Position numbers and translations under genes: made by a program. A stretch of 64,000 bases of DNA. Origin: Zeus faber (lineage: Eukaryota; Chordata; Actinopteri; Zeiformes; Zeidae). A model generated the notes under the pieces. The model had not been told where the DNA came from. It saw nothing but the letters and a program-made list of their open reading frames with translations, and did not search any database. Of the stretch, positions 25,831 through 36,992 are shown piece by piece; positions within the stretch are counted from its first letter, which is position 1, and the number at the start of each line of letters is the position of its first letter. The stretch spans positions 34,225,811 through 34,289,810 of the forward strand of contig OY482846.1 of the NCBI GenBank assembly GCA_960531495.1, given 5' to 3'.

Positions 25831-26010
25831 TATCCGTCCAAGTATCCGTCCATCCATAGAGCTGACAGATCAGATTATATCGCTTTTTGGTTGCGGTAGG
25901 CTGGCTTGCTGTGGCGCTGATCTGCAACCGAGGTGTCCAAAAAAGGGGGCATCATTATGGTAAGTGTCTGGATTTAGACACTGAGACGTTGTTCTGCATG
26001 ACATTCAGGA

Positions 26011-26012
<2 letters not shown>

Positions 26013-26043
<31 letters not shown>
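26013..26043. repeat. Poly-A tract, 31 bases
   Basis: Uninterrupted A run. The DNA immediately upstream is not a recognised retroposon, so I do not call a retroposition tail. Confidence 0.9.
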
Positions 26044-26045
<2 letters not shown>

Positions 26046-26359
26046 AAAATAAATCTTGGCAGCGGAGCGGGGATGAATATGAATGCATCACACCACTTTT
26101 GAAACAAAGTGGACAGATCGCTGCCTGAACCCTAATTTCAACGTTAAATTCCCCACTTGTTAATGGATTTCACTGGAAGGTATCATTACTTCATCTTGTG
26201 TGCTCTAAGTCTTTCACTTTCTAAAAAGGGATAAGAAAAGTCTTCCTGGATGGGACATGCCATTTTGAGTCATCCTGTCAAAGTTAGAAAGTTATGTCTG
26301 TTTTTTTAATGTCATTGTTTTCCATGTTTTACTATTGCCTTTCATGTAAAAGGGCTTGG
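26044..26359. other. Unique DNA
   Basis: No gene or repeat recognised. Confidence 0.45.
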
Positions 26360-26580
26360 CTGTATTAGCAACCGGCTCAGTGCAAATGAATATCCCAATG
26401 ACAATCATAAAATCATAGTTTGGCTTTGACTCGAAGCACTGTCTTTTGAATAGAAGAAAATATCCTTAGTGTCAAAGTTGGGTCGATGACAAATTTATTA
26501 GAATTTTAAAATGTAATTAAATTTACTTAGCAACTGGCTCAGTGCAAAGGAATGAGAAAAACGGCAGCTTGCTTTGTCAT
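26360..26580. mobile_element. DNA-transposon internal fragment
   Basis: AGCAACCGGCTCAGTGCAAA recurs inside the segment as AGCAACTGGCTCAGTGCAAA near 26528. AAATCATAGTTTGGCTTTGA and ACTGTCTTTTGAATAGAA resemble AAATCATCTGGCTATAACTT and ACAGCCTTTAATAGGA at 28.2 kb. It is therefore probably the same family as 28085-28373. Confidence 0.5.
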
Positions 26581-27504
26581 TAAAGACCAATTAAGCGCCT
26601 GCTTTACACAAGTTAATATAGGTCTCTGAGGTCCCCAAAAGATGTCTGAAGTTTTTTGCTCAAAATACAACTTAGATTATGCATTCCAGCCATTCTAACA
26701 TGCCTCCATACCCTCCTGTTGCAAAACGGGCTGTTTCAGTGTGTGCCGCTTTAAATGAAAATGAGCAGCCAGGCCCCGAGTTCTGTGAGCCGATGGGGTT
26801 TGAGCTTGGCTTCTGGGTTCCGTTGAATTTACTCCGTAACTTTCACTGATTTCCACCTTACTCGGTCCACCAAAATCTCGTTCTGAGCAAATTTGAGGCA
26901 AGAAAGCAGCAATCCAGTTGCTGAATCTTCACTCCTATCAGATCTACAAGGCCTCACGACTTTGGTTGACGAGACGGCACATCGCAGCCGGAGGCACGCG
27001 GGGATTTTGTTGTTTCATGTAAATGTCGGAAAATAAAATAAATAGATCTACGATGAAGACACTGTTTTTATTGGTTTTGTTCGGAGAAACAGCGGATCAC
27101 GTGTCGCATCCTACAGTTAATCTACCACATAATTTATTTATATTTTTTTTAGAAAGAAACAGCAGAATTAATTTTTAATTACTTACATTTCCATCGTCTG
27201 TAGTTTCATCACGCACAGCTGGTTTTAATTCCTCTTTTTTAAATATTTGTGCTGGTCTGTGCCGCTAAAAACAGAACAGTTCCCAGCGGTGCTTGTTATT
27301 CTCCAGCCGTGGGTGAAGTTACTCGGATGGAGGACCGTTCTAATTCTACCACTAGGCCCTAAATTACGTAGTTGAGGGCTGAATATCTGAACGGCTTTTC
27401 TGAAATAGACCACACACAAAAAAAAAAAAAAAAAAAAAACTTACAGGGTTGTCTTTTTTTTTTTTTTACAGTTTGTGTGTTAGTAGTAGTTAGTAGTTGT
27501 TTGT
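26581..27504. other. Unique DNA, A and T runs near the end
   Basis: No gene recognised. Poly-A lies at 27418-27439 and poly-T near 27452. Confidence 0.5.
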
Positions 27505-27915
27505 GTGTGGCACAGTGCATTGCACTGCTGCCTCACAGCAAGAAGGTTCTGGGTTTGATTCCCGCCTAGGGCGCTGTTGGCACCGTGCTCCTGCGGGTTA
27601 TCTTCCAATAAGGGGCCTTTCTGTGTGGAGTTTGCATGTTCTCCCCGTGCTCACATGGGGTTTCCTCCATGTAACATCAGTAAGGACCCCCACCAAAAAC
27701 ATGCACAACATCACCATCTGACCAGCGATGGCCATTTGGAACCAGGTCCCCGAGCGCGTCGTATGCTGCTCCCCCGGAGGAAGGACAAGCCAGGACGGGT
27801 TTAATGCAGACGACCCATTTCAACTGCCACCATCCAAAGCCTGTGTGTGTGTGTGTTTGCATGAATGCATGTGTTGTAGTGGCGTGCTGTGTGACGATTA
27901 AAGACTCTTCTTCGT
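27505..27915 (+). repeat. SINE B, most complete copy
   Basis: It begins GTGGCACAGTGCATTGCACT (A-box-like TGGCACAGTG). GGGTTTGATTCCC at 27551-27563 is a pol III B box variant. The body has TGGAGTTTGCATGTTCTCCC, GGGGTTTCCTCC and AGTAAGGACCCCCACC. The 3' part has CCCCCGGAGGAAGG, a GT tract and a tail of GTGACGATTAAAGACTCTTC. Other copies are at 11.5, 19.9 and 59.0 kb. No clear target duplication was seen. Confidence 0.88.
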
Positions 27916-28084
27916 AGGCCCAGAGATCCAAATGTATGTGCACAATTACTGAAAAAGTGAGTTTCTCATAATCTGTCCCCTTTAAATACATTTTGATGAA
28001 GATTATTTTGTGTTTCCAGTCTTAATGATACAGTCATAGTGTGGCCATTAATGAAAGCATTGCTTTTTAAAACAGAACAAAATT

Positions 28085-28373
28085 GTCTTAAGGGTTGAGT
28101 AAATTCAAAAATCTTGATGAATCGCGATTAAACGCCTGATTAATCACAAATCAAATTGTTTTGTATTTACTTCGCAACTCACTGAGTGAAAAGAAATAGG
28201 AGCACTTTAGAACAACATTTTGATATCATGAAATCATCTGGCTATAACTTGACGCACAGCCTTTAATAGGAAAAATTAAAAGATTTCTTTTTCTCACTCA
28301 AATTTGAGCACATTTTAAAATTGCAAATATCAAGCGATCAATCGCGATCAGTTATATTATTCGTTTGACAGCC
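28085..28373. mobile_element. DNA-transposon remnant with CGATTAA words
   Basis: GAATCGCGATTAAACGCCTG and GATTAATCACAAATC at the left, and ATCAATCGCGATCAG then TTCGTTTGACAGCC at the right. The complement GGCTGTCAAACGAATAA resembles the terminus of abundant fish elements beginning GGCTGTCAAACG. No transposase. Confidence 0.6.
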
Positions 28374-28690
28374 AATTTGCGATGGATTCAATTCGACTCT
28401 GTGAATGAAATTCTTTTGCGTGCAGTGGTAAAATTCCACCACAACTCCACACTGGATTAGAAAATAATAAAATATATATTCTCGTGGAAAGTGTAATTGT
28501 GTCAGTCTGTCTGGGCCCCAGAGGCTTGTGCCCCGGTCCAAGGTCTGCTCTCCTTCATTCTTTCTCACTGTGGGAATGACTTCACATACGCTGCGAAAAA
28601 AAAAAATACATTACGATGAAGTTTCAATGGAGATTCAATCCACCCACACAACCACACGAGACGTTTCTACTGCGGCAGGCCTTTTATAAG
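28374..28690. other. Unique DNA
   Basis: No gene or repeat recognised. Confidence 0.45.
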
Positions 28691-29190
28691 ACGGGGATGG
28701 ATGGATAGACAGACAGGTTGAATAGATTGTAGACAGACAGGTTGAATAGTTTGTAGACAGACAGACAGACAGGTTGAATAGTTTGTAGACAGACAGACAG
28801 GTTGAATAGTATGTAGACAGACAGACAGGTTGACTAGTTTATAGACAGACAGGTTGAATAGTTTGTAGACAGACAGGTTGAATAGTTTGTAGACAGACAG
28901 ACAGGTTGACTAGTTTGTAGACAGACAGACAGGTTGACTAGTTTGTAGACAGACAGACAGGTTGAATAGTTTGTAGACAGACAGGTTGAATAGTTTGTAG
29001 ACAGACAGACAGACAGGTTGAATAGTTTGTAGACAGACAGGTTGAATAGTTTGTAGACAGACAGACAGACAGGTTGAATAGCTTGTAGACAGACAGACAG
29101 GTTGAATAGTTTGTAGACAGACAGACAGGTTGACTAGTTTGTAGACAGACAGACAGGTTGAATAGTTTGTAGACAGACAGACAGATAGCA
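28691..29190. repeat. GACA-rich minisatellite, 20-32-bp units
   Basis: Units pair AGGTTGAATAGTTTGTA with a variable number of GACA tetramers, so unit length steps by 4 bp (about 24, 28, 32). This is a microsatellite nested within a minisatellite. Minus-strand frames give Leu-Ser-Val-Cys repeats and are not genes. Confidence 0.95.
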
Positions 29191-29395
29191 GGCACTTAAA
29201 CCCGGTTCCATCTGTCTCACAGAAAAGACAGGATAACAAGAGAAAGCCCTGGAACCCTGTGTGAGGAGGCTGACTTCATAAAGGCCAATCAGACTCAAAG
29301 CCAAATCCTCAAAACGCTAAACAAACTCAAGGTTCCCTCACATAGTCTAGATGAAAAAAGAAATAATGCGGCTATAATCTGACCGAGGCATCTGG
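29191..29395. other. Unique DNA
   Basis: No gene or repeat recognised. Confidence 0.45.
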
Positions 29396-29940
29396 CAGTG
29401 TCTTCCAACCTTTTTATTTTTTAAAACAATGAAATATTCCCACGGCACACCACTATCCCATTAACGTCGAAAAGCATCACAACTTGCTCCAAACATATTG
29501 GTCTAGTAGTCAGTGATGCAACAGCTGCAAACGAGTCGGTCATAGCGAACAAATCTTTGAAATGACTCCGGAGTCCTCCAGGCCCCAGAGTCATTTCAAA
29601 GATTTGTTGATCTCTCCGGCAAAAGAGTGAGTCTTCAACTCAAACTGAAAATAGTTACTGCGGAACAAATTCAAGTACAGGGAAATAAAAGGCCAATGCA
29701 TTTGGCGTTGATTCTTATTGAATTGATTTACTGTTTGCACGCCACCAAAATAATTCATTTTAAGAGGATGAAATGTCCTCTTAACTCCATTCACAACCCC
29801 AAGCTGCTGTTCTGCTGGAACTGATGAATTAGAACAGCCTTGCAATTTGGATCTTGCGACACAAGAGCGCCTTTCCATTATATATGTATTTTCAATTGGA
29901 ATTTGAGACATTTTCACGGCACAGTGGCTGGATAACACTA
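29396..29940 (+). mobile_element. hAT-type MITE, about 545 bp
   Basis: Begins CAGTGTCTTCCAACC and has AATATTCCCACGGCACACCA. The right half has CTGCTGTTCTGCTGGAACTG, TTGGATCTTGCGACACAAG and GCACAGTGGCTGGATAACAC, ending with CACTA where CACTG is expected. Inside lies a perfect 21-bp inverted repeat (29548-29568 with 29588-29608). Length and inner part differ from the 9677 copy, so this is a second internal form. Flanking 8-mers do not match. Confidence 0.8.
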
Positions 29941-30566
29941 GAATAAAAGACCAACTCTAGCAAAGCAGATTTGATTGAGCGGTGTCTACACGGGTAAACC
30001 CCAACCTAGTGTCACTGTGACTGGCAGCATATCCAAGAAAAAAACCCAAACAACTCCAAGAACGCTAGCCCCAAAAAAAAAGGTTGTTGGAAAAAGATGG
30101 AGAGATGCTGTGAATCTCTGAGAGAGAGTGAATGAATGGCTCACTGTTCAGACATTTAGTGAAAAAAACCCCGAAAAAAACAAACAAACATTTGTCCTTT
30201 GTTACGTTCCTTTAAACGCTTGTCTGAAGGAGTCGGGGAAGGAACGACTGAAAGAAAAGAGCTACAAAAAGGCCAATTTCCCTCAAAATCTCCTTTCATA
30301 AAGAGCCATTTTTCATTTCCAAGCCACACGTTCAAACAACATAAAAGGCCACCCCTGTTACGGCGGGCGGTAATAAAACTGTGATTAGTGGAAATACATT
30401 TACAGTCACCAGGTATTTTAAAGGACACCACCTCCCCCCGCCCCCCAAAATAGGTAGTGGAGCTCAGTGGTCCACACCCAATTTAGTTCCCAACACAAAT
30501 CGGAGGGCGTAGCTGTAAAGGCTCAGGTGCTGAATCCCGTCAGACGACGTAGCACGTCAGCCATTC

Positions 30567-30570
<4 letters not shown>
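29941..30570. other. Unique DNA
   Basis: No coding exon recognised; A-rich words lie at 30040-30080 and 30165-30190. Confidence 0.45.
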
Positions 30571-30607
<37 letters not shown>

Positions 30608-30628
30608 ACATACACACATACACACATA

Positions 30629-30661
<33 letters not shown>
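30571..30661. repeat. (CA)n with CATACA interruptions
   Basis: CA repeats flank a run of about six CATACACA units, a variant that has itself been amplified within the array. Confidence 0.95.
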
Positions 30662-30854
30662 TTTTTTGGGCTCATTTTATTGCTTTTTGGTAAATGTTTA
30701 GGTTTTATTGCTTGTTTAACATTAGGCTATTTTAGATAGTTCATATTATTTCAAATTTCCATATTTTTACCATCAGTTGTTTTTATTGTTTATCATTAGG
30801 TTATTTGATTTATTTTATATCTACAGATAATAGAAAAATCAACTCTTTTATATA

Positions 30855-31837
30855 CAGGTACTTCTCACTTAACGACCGAGTTCTGTTCCTCCAACCAGGT
30901 CGTTACAGGGAATTGGTCGATAAGCGAGGACCCGTGTTATTTGACGGTAAGGGGCCGTGGCTGGTATATACAGTATAGTGTATATAGTGTTATTTGACGT
31001 TAAGGGGGCGTGGCTGGTATATACAGTATAGTGTATATAGTGTTATTTGACGGTAAGGGGCCGTGGCTGGTATATACAGTATAGTGTATATAGTGTTATT
31101 TGACGTTAAGGGGGCGTGGCTGCTATATACAGTATAGTGTATATAGTGTTATTTGACGTTAAGGGGGCGTGGCTGCTATATATAGTGTATATAGTGTTAT
31201 TTGACGTTAAGGGGGCGTGGCTGCTATATATAGTGTATATAGTGTTATTTGATGTTAAGGGGGTGTGGCTGCTATATATAGTGTTATTTGACGGTAAGGG
31301 GGCGTGGCTGCTATATATAGTATATAGTGTTATTTGATGTTAAGGGGGCGTGGCTGCTATGTATAGTGTTATTTGACGGTAGGGGGGCGTGGCTGCTATA
31401 TATAGTATATAGTGTTAGACGGCAGGGGGCGTGGCTGCAATATATAGTATATAGTGTTAGATGGTAAGGGGGCGTGGCTGCTATATATAGTGTAAGACAG
31501 TAAGGGGGCGTGGCTGCTATATATAGTGTATATAGTGTTAGACGGTAAGGGGGCGTGGCTGCTATAGTGTTATTGGACGTAAGGGGGCGTGGCCACTGCG
31601 AACACGCGTGAAGTGAATACTGACAGACTGCGGGAACGAGACTGACGGAGATCGGTGAGATGAGATGTATACAGTGTATATTGTATATATAGTGTATACA
31701 GTATATAAAGGGTGATGCGCGATGAGATGCTTGACGCTGAGATGGCGTGGTATTTTACACAGTGTACAATAAAGACTGGTCAGAGAGCTGGTCCCAACGG
31801 TCATTAAACAGGTAGGTTGTTAAGTGAGGAGCACCTG
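30855..31837 (-). mobile_element. TIR element expanded by an internal minisatellite
   Basis: Left end CAGGTACTTCTCACTTAACG; right end complemented CAGGTGCTCCTCACTTAACA, so inverted termini are about 23 bp. From about 30930 to 31600, units of GTGTTATTTGACGGTAAGGG plus GGCGTGGCTG and a TATATA-rich spacer repeat about 14 times, with length varying by loss of TATA words. The right part (GAACGAGACTGACGGAG, ATATAAAGGGTGATGCGC, AGAGCTGGTCCCAACGG) matches 41846-42128 in reverse. It has no coding capacity. No firm target duplication was found. Confidence 0.85.
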
Positions 31838-33600
31838 CATTGCCAAATTTGAAGAGTTTTTAATTGGAACCTTTATTGTTAGGGTTATTTTTATTGTTCG
31901 TTTCTTAGGTTTGCTGTACTGCATTTCCATTGCGTCTGTCTGCTGGTTAATACGGCCGGGTGAATAAAGAGTCCGTTCATCCATCATTTACACAACACTG
32001 CCCATTCCCACCAACGCAGTGAGCAGACCTCGAAGGTAGATGGTGGGAAGCGTTGGTCAAGGTATGGACATTGAAGCCTGACTGGCGTCCATCGGCCCCT
32101 TAATCACTTCATTAAACTCGACATTACACCGCCTCTTCCGAAATTGGCCCGCCGTAGTCAGCGTATCATGGCAGCGCATCCGGGAAGGCGGCCAGAGGAA
32201 GCGGAGAAGAATAATAACGGGGGACGGGGGGACAGCCATGGCGTGGCAGCGTCTCACACCTCAGCGAACACAGATCGATGTGGAGCTGGCACAACAACAG
32301 ATGGATGGCTGGCTTCTTGTCACTAGAGCCGGTAGGTGGTGAAGAAGTGAAGAAGGGGTGGAGGAAGACGTTGGGCTGCCAGATGAGGAGGAGGAGGAGG
32401 AGGAGCGCTGGGGATGCTAGGGTGTCAGGGATGGTGTTTGACGTTTGCCTGTACACAACACGTGTGTTCACGGCCCGCGGGTATTGCCGTGGTGCCATGC
32501 AATCGGTCAAAGTGATTCTGATTTAATGGCACCATCATCGGCCTGGTTGTGATTGAATTGTTGCTGGTTGAATGGAAACCAATGAAAAAAAAAAACAACC
32601 AATACTGCAATCCTATAGTTCCAGCACTGGATACTAAAATAGGCTGTGGGATCTGGTTCAGGGGAATGTCTCTAAAACAAGTTAGCCAGTGCTATAGAGA
32701 AGAAATGATATCCATCTTGGTCTATGGTTTCTGGCTCCAAACGAACAATCGAAATCCATTGAATCCATAGTCTCTCATGTTCAGTAGTAATGGAGCCGCA
32801 CCGTATTGATCAAATTGGCTGGAAATTGGGATCTGGTATTGGGGGAATAGCTCCAAGGCAAGACACCAACAAGCATCATGTTGTGAAAAAAAGTGATTGA
32901 TTTTTAATTATTTTATGTCTTCATTAAAGAATTTAAGACATCTAATGGAGAAAAAAAGATGTATCCATCTTGGTCCTCGCTTAATGACCCCAAACGAACA
33001 ACCCAATTGCTATCATCAAAATCATCCATGTCATCTACAGTATAGTCTATAGTGTTAATGAACAGTAATGGATCCCATCACTACGATGCTTGAAGCTCAG
33101 AATCCAGGGGAAGACTGGCATCGGTCCATCACGACTGCTAATAATGTCTACAATGTTGTTTTTCACTGACATTGATCAGATACTGATAAGGCTGCGGGTC
33201 CCACTGAGCACTGGCTTATTCCTGCTTCCCCAGAGCCTCCCAGAGTGGCAGAGCATTATAAAGAAATGCACTCCAGATTACACCGCTAATCTCTGGTGAC
33301 AAGCAGAAGGCCTATAATCCCAACGCACACAAAAGGGGGCGACACTGCCGCGGAAAAAAAAAAACTGCAAGAAATACTCGGAGGAAGCAGATTATTCTCA
33401 CACTTTACAGTTGGAGGTTGCGACACAAAAGGGGAACCAGGCTCAGGAGGTTGATGAAGCCGTAAAAAATGTGACAAATGCCTCAAACGGTCGTTTAAAT
33501 GTTCGTAAACAAGCGTTCAGTCATGAAAAGCCTGCTCAGCCCTCGCAAATCCCTACACCGAGTCAGAATTATATCTTACGTCTGTGTTGCCGCTGCTGAT
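31838..33600. other. Unique DNA
   Basis: Mixed-composition DNA with a GAG trinucleotide run at 32381-32403. No host exon recognised; frames are short and overlapping. Confidence 0.45.
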
Positions 33601-34284
33601 ATAAGAACTGCGTGAAGCCATTAATAAAACCCCAAATAATAACAGCTAGTCTGCCCTGTAAATGGCCAATGCACTTCTAACAGAGTCTTTAACCAAGAAA
33701 AACACTTTCATATTGCCGGCCACGGTCTTCCTATTCCCGAAGGGGTTGGATAAAAAGGAATAGTACAAGATACTTTTAATAAGGCCATTGAGAGAGAAAT
33801 CCTCAGGCTCATCCATTTGCAAGGAACTGCAAATGGACTTTTTCGAGAGACCGGGCTAATAACAGTGTTGATTCTTCAGGGGTTGAAAAGTTAACGCGCC
33901 CATTGAGCGTCCACAGCCGTTGGATCCAACTTTCGGGAGCAAAAGGCTGCATTTTAATGTGAAAGGGATTTTCTTAAATGGAAGATGAAATAAACAAATC
34001 AAAACACGGCTTTCAAGCCGCGGACTCGAGATTCACATTAGCAAGTGTTTGCAAAGTGGCTCTTTTTGAGCCCAAAGTGGTCATCTAATCAGTTGCTGTT
34101 GATGGGAATGTATCTGCCATCGATTGAACCATCCGCGGTGATGGTGGAACATTAATTCCATCTGAGGGATACACTTTGAATATTAACCAGGAAACTGCCA
34201 GGCTCCCCTTTGACTCGACAGACAGCGCGCAGCAGTAAATATAAAGCTTCAATCAGTATCACACAGCACTGCTCACCATCATTG
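33601..34284. other. Repeat-free block, possible regulatory DNA
   Basis: No simple repeats or transposons, balanced composition and a dense series of AT-rich words (CATTAATTCCATC, GCATTTTAATGTGAAAG). It resembles vertebrate conserved non-coding DNA in texture only. Confidence 0.3.
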
Positions 34285-34324
34285 GGTCTTTGGCCACCCA
34301 GAGTCCTCCGGGTGGCCAAAGACC
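34285..34324. repeat. Perfect 15-bp hairpin, 10-base loop
   Basis: GGTCTTTGGCCACCC at 34285-34299 and its exact reverse complement at 34310-34324, with loop AGAGTCCTCC. The arms include TTGGCCA (NF1 half-site-like). No transposon ends flank it. Confidence 0.9.
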
Positions 34325-34915
34325 GCTGCCCGGCACCAGGAAGCCATCAGCTTGTTTGGACACCTTCACCTGCACCTTTATTACCGCTGTCACTTCTGTC
34401 CAGTCCAATGGATCCACTTTCATTTATTCCCCCATTATCTTCCGGGCGTAATTCACTGTTCATTTGCTCTTCATATAATCGCCCCCGATGGGATGGGCCA
34501 GCGGAGCCCAACGTGAACCGTGCGAATTCAAAGGATAACCGCTCAACCATTCCAAACTGTCGTAGGCCGGGAGTTATTTAGTTAGGTAGTAAATTCCAGA
34601 CGGCAGCAATTAAAGAGAGCAATGAATGAGGAATAGGAGGAAGAAGAAGAAACACCACCTCCGCCTTTAACCCATCCTAGATGAGGAACGGGGAATAAGG
34701 GGACGTTTGCGGAATCCCGGCAGACCCCTGTGGACCCCAACTGAACCCTCGATTTGAAGCCTGCGTCCCTGCACCTGGTCCGTCCTCGACCCACCCTTCA
34801 GGTCCATGGAGGTTCAAAATAGAGTAAAGGGTCGTTCCACTGCACCTGAGCTGCATTTCTGCTGCCGTGAGCTCCCATATCCTACAATACGGCTTCAGAT
34901 ACCATACCACCCATA

Positions 34916-34946
<31 letters not shown>

Positions 34947-35974
34947 GGCAGGGACAGTGTTGGATTGGGGGGGGGACACAGATACCGGCTAAAGAAACAC
35001 ATGACTCCTCTCAGGAAAGCAAACCGTGGAAAAGGAATGAGGAAAAACCTAATTATGTCCTCTTTTATTTGTTTCCGGCATCTCTCGCTCTCTCTCAAAA
35101 CATACAACATACACATTACATATACACGTTTTTAATTTGCTTTGTTTGGAGAAAAGGTCGCTCTGTTCAGCGCTGCAGCTAGTGATTTGCCTTACTTCCA
35201 GCGTTCCTCTCTGGCAAAAATAGCATCCGTTTGTCGGCGCTTACTTTGGGGAGTAACTTAAAAGTAGTGTAAAAATATGTAACTTATTGTTTATTATTCT
35301 GAAGTCTAGTTTTGCTCAAGCTCTTAAATGTTTAGGTGTGTTGTTTAAATATGCTCATTTGTCATTATTTTCAATATACTCATTTTTAATATTCAAATAA
35401 AATGTACTTATAGAGAAATAAGTGTTTTTCTTTACAAATCAAGACTTGATAGTCGAAAGTGGCACAGCCGTCAGTGCGGCTAAATCAGAAAAAAGTACAC
35501 ACACGCACGCTGGACGATAATCCAAACAGATTGAGGAGTGGGTCTGTGTAATGCAAAGTAGACTGGCTCTTCACCTGCTTTTACATTTTTATTTTATTCA
35601 TATTTACAGACAGGCAGGCGGGTAGTTGGGCTCACTGCCTGTTGAGTGAACAAAAATAAAAAAAATCTACTTCCATTTCATGTAGCTGCCAACTGGCATC
35701 AAAAAAATACTGAAATTATGTCTAATGTTGGGACTGGGAGTTATCCATCCATTCATGTGTGTGTGGAAGGAAGAGCTTCTCTTCATAAGTAGAAGCAAAA
35801 CAAAAATGCGACCAACTGTTTATCTTTAAAACCAGATGGGTGGGGAGAGGGGGGTGTAAATTTATGGAAAAAGAAAAACAGAAAAAAGAAAGCATAAAGA
35901 GCAGCACACACATGGATTCACTGCAGCCCAAACAGCTGTAGGGGGCTTTATGGACCAGGTCAGTGTGGAGCTGC
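34325..35974. other. Unique DNA with CT tract
   Basis: A (CT)n tract lies at 34917-34943. The remaining DNA holds no recognised gene; AT-rich from 35280. Confidence 0.45.
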
Positions 35975-36290
<316 letters not shown>

Positions 36291-36593
36291 AGACATGAAA
36301 TGATGATAGCCAATCCCAAATCATGATATTCAAAATTTGCAAATAGGCTTTAAAGCCAATATTTAGCTATATGAACCGGATAGATGGACAAGCTCATGTT
36401 TCATTTGCTCTGCAGCGCAAATGAAACATGCACCTCACCTTTGCCCGGGTCGGGCCAATCACAACAGTTTATTTAATATGGGGCGGGTTGGATACGACAA
36501 TGATGCAGAGGAGAGCTGTTGAAGCACCTTACCAAGATGGCTGCCGCTGACGCAGAATGGTCTGTTAAATCCAGTATTACGACAGTAGTAAAC
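36291..36593. other. Unique DNA, edge of the ATATCGCAAT repeat
   Basis: No gene recognised. CATGATATTCAAAATTTGC may extend the repeat to the left. Confidence 0.4.
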
Positions 36594-36836
36594 ATTACAT
36601 TACATTACATTACATTACATTTCATTACATTTAGTCATTTAGCAGACGCTTTTATCCAAAGCGACTTACAATTGTTCAAACACCGACGGACGCAGCCATC
36701 AGGAGCAATTAGGGGTTAATTGTCTTGCTCAAGGACACTACAGCATGCTAGCAGGAGGAGCCTGGGATCGAACCAGCAACCTTTAGATCACTAGACCACC
36801 AGCTCTACCGCCTGAGCCACCATCCCCGTAAATCCG
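36594..36836 (-). repeat. tRNA-derived SINE with L2-type tail
   Basis: On the minus strand TGGCTCAGGCGG (complement of 36808-36819) is an A box with one mismatch and GGTTCGATCCC (complement of 36764-36774) is a B box. The 3' part, seen on the plus strand as TTTAGCAGACGCTTTTATCC and AAAGCGACTT, is the tail also found at the L2-type LINE end at 62.05-62.13 kb. The far end is (CATTA)n. Head and tail are both present, so this copy is near full length. Confidence 0.9.
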
Positions 36837-36992
36837 TAAACAATCCCAGTAAACAAACCGGATGGTATATTTTATCGAAAAAGGATGTGTTTGCCGTACT
36901 TCCGAGAGGAAGCCACACGTTGTATTGCTCTGATTGGTTGTAGGTCTATCCAATTGCTTCTAGAGACATTTTGGTCTGCTGCCGTTGGTAAC

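Noticed and set aside
26013..26043. Poly-A as evidence of a processed retrocopy
   Set aside because: The upstream DNA has no gene-like frame, no polyadenylation signal at the usual distance and no visible target duplication.
28910..29239. 109-codon minus-strand frame with regular Leu-Ser-Val-Cys text
   Set aside because: It is the translation of a GACA minisatellite.
36764..36836. Possible tRNA gene on the minus strand
   Set aside because: A and B boxes are present but the sequence continues into an L2-type tail and does not fold as an acceptor stem; it is a SINE head.
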